From CAYNND01 sp964398775 (lineage in GTDB: Bacteria > Patescibacteriota > Minisyncoccia > Phycocordibacterales > UBA2100), in assembly GCA_964398775.1 (NCBI GenBank), contig CAYNND010000013.1, positions 1 to 16,569 on the forward strand: 16,569 bases of DNA, read 5' to 3'. The notes beneath the pieces are model-generated. The model worked only from the letters and a program-made list of their open reading frames with translations, had not been told where the DNA came from and searched no databases. Shown here piece by piece: positions 13,480-16,569 of the stretch. The translations under genes and the position numbers were made by a program. Position 1 is the stretch's first letter; each line of letters begins with the position of its first letter.

Positions 13480-14589
13480 ATGGCATCGTCGTCATTCATG
13501 CGTTCAACAGGAGCGTTGCTCTCAGGTTTTTTCCCCGCACCTCAGTTCATGAATCCTCTCGCAGCAGCGCTCGACATTTCCGAGTCATCAGTGAAGTATT
13601 TAACGCTCACTCGAAAAGGAAATCTACTTGTACCCGACGAATTTATACAAGTCCAACTTGCTCCTGGTGTTGTAAAGGCTGGTGATATCCTAAAGCAAGA
13701 TGAGCTTGTTAAAATTTTGAAAGGAATTGCGGTCAAGCATGGGGCTGGCGAAGTGTACGTATCTCTTCCTGAAGAGTTTGCGTACATTTATCCAATCACT
13801 GTTTCTGCATCTCAGTCAGCTGAGCAGATTAAGGCAGCGGTTGAGTTTAGTATGTCTGAACACGTGCCGCTTCCGCAGCAGCAAGTGGTCTATGACTATG
13901 TGACTATTCCACGTATGCAAGGCAAGGCACGCTATATTTCAGTGACTGGATTTGACTCTAAAAAGAGCGAAACATATCTTGAGGTAGTATCGCGTGCTGG
14001 ATTTACGGTGCGGGCGCTTGAGACAGAGGTGCACGCAGCGGTCCGCTCATGCATCCCTGATGATGTAGAGGGAACAGTGCTGCTCTTCGATGTCGGTAGA
14101 ACTCGCACGGGCATCACAGCGGTGCTCAACGGTGTTCCAATCTCCACTTCTACAATAGAAGAGGGTGGTCGGTGTACTACCGAAGCGTTACTCTCCATTG
14201 CTGATAATGATATTGGGAAAGCAGAGGCGCTCAAGTTGCAGCACGGACTACGCGTGACTGAGGTCTATCCAGAAGTACAGCAGCTTGTACATACATGCCT
14301 CTCGGACTGGTCTTCTAAGATTCGCGAGTATGTGAATTTTCTTTCTGAGGCACATCCTGATTCTGAGGTACCGATACCGCCAATCAGCAAGATATACCTC
14401 TGTGGTGGCGAGGCAGGAATTCCTGGTTTTGCTGAGTGGGTTGCAAGTGAGTTACATATTCCCGTTGAAGTCGGTGATGTGTGGAATAAGCTATTTCAAT
14501 ATGACGAATACATACCTGCAATCTCACGCCCCGATTCACTCCGTCTCGCAACCGCCTCAGGTCTTGTGCTGCGTAACATTAACGAATAA
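13480..14589 (+). CDS. pilM: Type IV pilus assembly protein PilM
   Basis: This 369-residue cytosolic protein has the actin/FtsA-like fold of PilM, which couples the inner-membrane PilN/PilO complex to the pilus motor. The first phosphate-type loop reads AALDISESSVKYLTLTR (family: GIDIGSSSVK). VVYDYVTIP and YISVTGFDSKKSETYLEVVSRAG fit the inserted subdomain. VLLFDVGRTRTGITAVLNGVP is the second nucleotide loop, and IYLCGGEAGIPGFAEWVASEL the third. The N-terminus is longer than usual by about 25 residues (MASSSFMRSTGALLSGFF), starting at the ATG placed by the promoter. PilN starts two bases after the stop. Confidence 0.9.
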   Translation: MASSSFMRSTGALLSGFFPAPQFMNPLAAALDISESSVKYLTLTRKGNLLVPDEFIQVQLAPGVVKAGDILKQDELVKILKGIAVKHGAGEVYVSLPEEFAYIYPITVSASQSAEQIKAAVEFSMSEHVPLPQQQVVYDYVTIPRMQGKARYISVTGFDSKKSETYLEVVSRAGFTVRALETEVHAAVRSCIPDDVEGTVLLFDVGRTRTGITAVLNGVPISTSTIEEGGRCTTEALLSIADNDIGKAEALKLQHGLRVTEVYPEVQQLVHTCLSDWSSKIREYVNFLSEAHPDSEVPIPPISKIYLCGGEAGIPGFAEWVASELHIPVEVGDVWNKLFQYDEYIPAISRPDSLRLATASGLVLRNINE

Positions 14590-14591
14590 TC

Positions 14592-15131
14592 ATGCTCAAC
14601 CTACTCCCAGATGATATGCGAGGGTTTCACCGGAAGCGGATGCTCAACAGCGCTGCGTTTGTATGGGGTGTCATCGCACTTGTCTTGCTTGGTGTTGGAC
14701 TCCTCACACTTGTCCCGGCGTACTCGTATACGCTCGTGCGCAGTAAAAAAGATCCAGAGCAAGTAAAGACAGAACGTCGAACGCATGAGCTTGCAGAAGA
14801 AATGCAGCGAGAACTAGAAGACGACGCAACGGTCGCGATGTATGTAGAGCGCTTCTTTGATGCAAAAACATTTGCCCAGCTCTACGACGCGTTTACAGAA
14901 AAAGCAAAACGTCATCCTGCGGTAACCATTGAGGATATGTCGTTTGCTCGCGGGGAAAAGATGAACACACTGACTGTACGCGGAAGAACAGAACTTCGCG
15001 AAAATCTTGTCGCATTTGTTCGTGATGTGGAGTCAGATGACACATTTCAAAATGTCAGTTTGCCAATTGGTGACCTCGCGGGGCGAGAAGGTATATTCTC
15101 GTTTACGCTTACTGTACAAACAACACTATGA
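14592..15131 (+). CDS. pilN: PilN-like type IV pilus inner-membrane protein
   Basis: This 179-residue bitopic protein opens with MLNLLPDD, the short INLLP-like motif through which PilN binds PilM. One membrane helix follows (FVWGVIALVLLGVGLLTLVP, 24-43), then a coiled-coil stretch rich in Glu, Arg and Gln (about 52-75) and a small ferredoxin-like periplasmic domain. Low sequence conservation is normal for PilN, and the call leans on motif, topology and position between pilM and the PilO-like gene. Its stop overlaps the next start as ATGA, so translation is probably coupled. There is no ribosome binding site. Confidence 0.82.
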   Translation: MLNLLPDDMRGFHRKRMLNSAAFVWGVIALVLLGVGLLTLVPAYSYTLVRSKKDPEQVKTERRTHELAEEMQRELEDDATVAMYVERFFDAKTFAQLYDAFTEKAKRHPAVTIEDMSFARGEKMNTLTVRGRTELRENLVAFVRDVESDDTFQNVSLPIGDLAGREGIFSFTLTVQTTL

Positions 15132-15772
15132 AGTTTATTCGAACATGGGGATGGATTTTTGGGCTTATCGCTACAGTTGCGGCCGCTGGCATCTATGTAT
15201 ATTCAGTAAAGACATTAACCTCTATGGCAACAGATGTACTCTCGCCCGCAAACTCCCGTAGTGAGACAGCGCTCACGCTCGATACAAAGATATACGCGCT
15301 TGCGCGCACGACTCGAGAGTTGCGTACTGAGATACGGGCATCTTTCATCAAAAAATCTACGTTAGTACGTGTATTTGAGTATTTGGAAAACATCCGGAAA
15401 ACGACGGGGGTTTCACTGAAGGTACTCGGTATTAGCGAGAGTGCACCAGCACCAAGAAAACGTGTTCGCAAAAATAGTGTGGCAGAAGATGATGCGCCAA
15501 CAGAGCAAAAAGCAGTTACATCAGAAGATGATGTCCCTGCACTGCCACAACCAAAAGGGCTCGGCTCAGTGACAGTTTCACTTGAAGTGCGAGGGTCACG
15601 CGCTGCTGTCATCGACACTATCCGCCTGGTAGAGATGCTGCCCGTTGTTGGTAATTTGCAATCAGTGTCTGTGCGCACGCGAGATAGTGGGAGGGAAGGG
15701 GAAGAAGAGTGGGTCGGTAACGTAAGTCTATACCTACCTACCCTCTCAGAGTTATCTGAAGAAAAGAAATAA
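15128..15772 (+). CDS. pilO: PilO-like type IV pilus inner-membrane protein
   Basis: This 214-residue protein has a cytosolic stub, one membrane helix (IFGLIATVAAAGIYVYSV, 10-27), a long charged helix (about 48-90) and a C-terminal domain split by an acidic, disordered insert (RVRKNSVAEDDAPTEQKA onward). The end returns to strand-like sequence: GSVTVSLEVRG and VIDTIRLVEMLPVVGNL. The latter resembles the ferredoxin-like domain by which PilO pairs with PilN. Position directly after the PilN gene, with an ATGA overlap, is the strongest evidence. The disordered insert is unusual. The next gene starts two bases after the stop. Confidence 0.75.
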   Translation: MKFIRTWGWIFGLIATVAAAGIYVYSVKTLTSMATDVLSPANSRSETALTLDTKIYALARTTRELRTEIRASFIKKSTLVRVFEYLENIRKTTGVSLKVLGISESAPAPRKRVRKNSVAEDDAPTEQKAVTSEDDVPALPQPKGLGSVTVSLEVRGSRAAVIDTIRLVEMLPVVGNLQSVSVRTRDSGREGEEEWVGNVSLYLPTLSELSEEKK

Positions 15773-15774
15773 AT

Positions 15775-16176
15775 ATGGAACGCATTCAAACGCTTAGAAC
15801 AGCACTACAACACCTTATTGACTCACCGCGGGCACCATTTCTGTGGGCATTCATGTTGTGCATTTTTTCAGTGGTGTTTATTGCGCAAGTCGTTGGTGCA
15901 TTCTATGTTTATACGATTGTTCGCATTGGAATGGATGGACAAAAGACACAACAAGAAAAAAAGGTTGACCAGGAAGTGCAACTTATCTACGATGCTTCAG
16001 AGCATGCAAGTGTTCGTGAATTGATTCAGTCACGCGTGAAGAATTACGACGAGGCACTTCAAAAGCGCGCTACAGAGCAACAAGCAAAGCAAGTAGAGCA
16101 GGGTACTACAGAAACAAAAACAGTGCCGCAGCCAAAGGTACCAGCTGACCCTATGCAGAAAAAAGGAAGTCAGTAG
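15775..16176 (+). CDS. Small bitopic protein of the pil cluster, family not recognised
   Basis: This 133-residue protein has a 20-residue cytosolic N-terminus, one long membrane helix (FLWAFMLCIFSVVFIAQVVGAFYVY, about 22-46) and a helical, charged extracytoplasmic region (MDGQKTQQEKKVDQEV onward). It ends in a Gln/Lys/Pro-rich disordered tail (about 95-133). It sits where pilP usually follows pilO. However, PilP is a lipoprotein with a lipobox Cys and a beta domain, and neither is seen. It may be a lineage-specific pilus-complex partner. It is the last gene of the unit. An inverted repeat that pairs with the 5' end of the downstream tRNA starts immediately after its stop codon. Confidence 0.7.
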   Translation: MERIQTLRTALQHLIDSPRAPFLWAFMLCIFSVVFIAQVVGAFYVYTIVRIGMDGQKTQQEKKVDQEVQLIYDASEHASVRELIQSRVKNYDEALQKRATEQQAKQVEQGTTETKTVPQPKVPADPMQKKGSQ

Positions 16177-16238
16177 CTACAGGGCGTGCCATTGCATAAT
16201 AGTGCTTTTGACGTATATTTTCCTGCACGCCCCTGTAG
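16177..16238. repeat. Inverted repeat spanning the tRNA-Arg promoter and tRNA 5' end
   Basis: CTACAGGGCGTGC (16177-16189) is the reverse complement, with one missing G, of GCACGCCCCTGTAG (16225-16238). The right arm includes the first ten bases of tRNA-Arg. The arms enclose the promoter region of the tRNA. Confidence 0.8.
16192..16219 (+). promoter_or_regulatory. Promoter of tRNA-Arg
   Basis: TTGCAT (16192-16197) and TATATT (16214-16219) are 16 bases apart. Transcription would start about three bases before the mature tRNA 5' end, so RNase P would remove only a very short leader. Confidence 0.5.
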
Positions 16239-16300
16239 TTCAATGGATAGAACTGCGGACTTCTAAGCCGTTAATGTAGGTTCGATTCCTACCGGGGGCA
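16229..16300 (+). tRNA. tRNA-Arg (anticodon TCT)
   Basis: A 72-nt cloverleaf can be drawn. The acceptor GCCCCTG pairs with CGGGGGC (one G-T pair); the D stem is GTTC/GAAC. The anticodon arm GCGGA-CTTCTAA-GCCGT carries anticodon TCT, with one A-G mismatch at the base of the loop. A 4-nt variable loop and the T arm GTAGG-TTCGATT-CCTAC follow. The discriminator base is A. CCA is not encoded. It decodes AGA (and probably AGG) arginine codons. Confidence 0.95.
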
Positions 16301-16304
16301 CTGA

Positions 16305-16340
16305 GTAGAAAAACCTGCCCCGCGGCAGGTTTTTCACTAC
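16305..16340 (+). terminator. Intrinsic terminator after tRNA-Arg
   Basis: AAAAACCTGCC-CCGC-GGCAGGTTTTT forms an 11-bp perfect stem with a 4-base loop, five bases after the tRNA. Outer GTAG/CTAC arms extend it with a 2-base bulge. With the A-tract on the other side it could work in both directions. Confidence 0.9.
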
Positions 16341-16510
16341 AGTGCCAGCTGCAAGCATTTAGTCAAGTACACATGACTCATGAGGTCACACATAAAAGTA
16401 CTGACGTCCTTTTTGCGCGACCCCGCCTCGCGGTTTTTGCCTTGTGATTACACAAACAAAAACATACCCCTACGGGTACTTCGATGCGTCGTCGCTGCGG
16501 CTCGCACATT
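16341..16510. other. Noncoding gap between convergent tRNA genes with several small hairpins
   Basis: No convincing gene is seen in these 170 bases. Possible hairpins are AAAAGTAC-TGAC-GTCCTTTT (one mismatch), CCGC-CTC-GCGG followed by five T, and TACCC-CTAC-GGGTA. The first two are terminator-like on plus. The run could be a degraded terminator cluster or a small structured RNA; no known RNA family was recognised. Confidence 0.4.
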
Positions 16511-16545
16511 AGTGAAAAGTCCCCAGCAGTGGGGACTTTTCTACT
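16511..16545 (-). terminator. Intrinsic terminator after the minus-strand tRNA
   Basis: On minus, GAAAAGTCCCC-ACTGCT-GGGGACTTTTC gives an 11-bp stem with a 6-base loop and a terminal T-run. It lies a few bases beyond the end of the minus-strand tRNA. Outer AGT/ACT bases extend it past a 1-base bulge. It is symmetrical enough to act on both strands. Confidence 0.85.
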
Positions 16546-16548
16546 ATG

Positions 16549-16569
16549 TGCGCGATGAGGGACTCGAAC
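16549..16569 (-). tRNA. 3' end of a tRNA gene, cut by window edge
   Basis: On minus, the sequence from the window edge reads GTTCGAGT-CCCTC-ATCGCGC-A. This gives the conserved T-loop TTCGAGT, the 3' half of the T stem, the 3' acceptor strand and an A discriminator. The acceptor implies a tRNA starting GCGCGAT. Identity cannot be assigned because the anticodon lies outside the window. CCA is not encoded. Confidence 0.85.

Noticed and set aside
16373..16447. 24-residue open frame between the tRNA genes
   Set aside because: It has no -10 element at the spacing used by other genes and no protein-like pattern, and it runs through two hairpins.

Overview
The window looks like a compact bacterial chromosome segment, most likely from a member of the Candidatus Patescibacteria (CPR), plausibly Parcubacteria-like. 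This is an inference. It rests on tight gene packing, small proteins, a PilM/PilN/PilO cluster, a LemA plus TPM-domain pair, very large MBG-repeat surface proteins, no visible Shine-Dalgarno sequences, and tRNA genes without an encoded CCA. TAG, TAA and TGA all end genes here, so the standard stop codons apply. There is no phage, insertion sequence or CRISPR array.

Layout. Positions 1-425 (minus) hold rlmH, cut by the window edge. A back-to-back promoter then serves a plus-strand pair, an MBL-fold hydrolase and an ITPase-like Ham1 protein (446-1627). Their 3' end overlaps a convergent minus-strand cluster: a CcdA/DsbD-like membrane protein, a 41-residue membrane microprotein and a CPA2 antiporter (3745 down to 1602). 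Next on plus come a YbaK/ProX-type tRNA deacylase (3853-4368) and a 1619-residue secreted, membrane-anchored protein (4402-9261). That protein carries two beta-helix units, an M6-like metallopeptidase, a transmembrane hairpin, four MBG repeats and an unclassified C-terminal module. Directly after its stop codon, in the same frame, lies a second, 72% identical copy of the C-terminal module. LemA and a TPM-domain protein follow (9545-11045). A minus-strand pair, a DUF3298 protein and a membrane-linked methyltransferase (12513 down to 11046), converges on them. RuvX, a free-standing tRNA-binding (EMAP/CsaA-like) protein and the four-gene pilMNO cluster (13480-16176) complete the protein genes. 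The end holds tRNA-Arg(TCT), its terminator, a noncoding gap, a second terminator and the 3' end of a minus-strand tRNA.

The most striking system-level signal is promoter geometry. Ten genes that begin transcription units have a -10-like hexamer ending exactly six bases before the start codon, so the predicted transcript starts at or next to the A of ATG. Genes inside operons instead follow their predecessor by overlap or a gap of a few bases. This points to leaderless translation as the default for first genes, and it allowed several start codons to be corrected.

Functionally the window mixes translation and RNA housekeeping (rlmH, the YbaK-type deacylase, the tRNA-binding protein, tRNAs), nucleotide hygiene (ITPase-like), DNA/RNA processing (ruvX), envelope functions (antiporter, thiol-redox transporter, LemA/TPM, DUF3298) and surface attachment (type IV pilus genes, giant surface protein).
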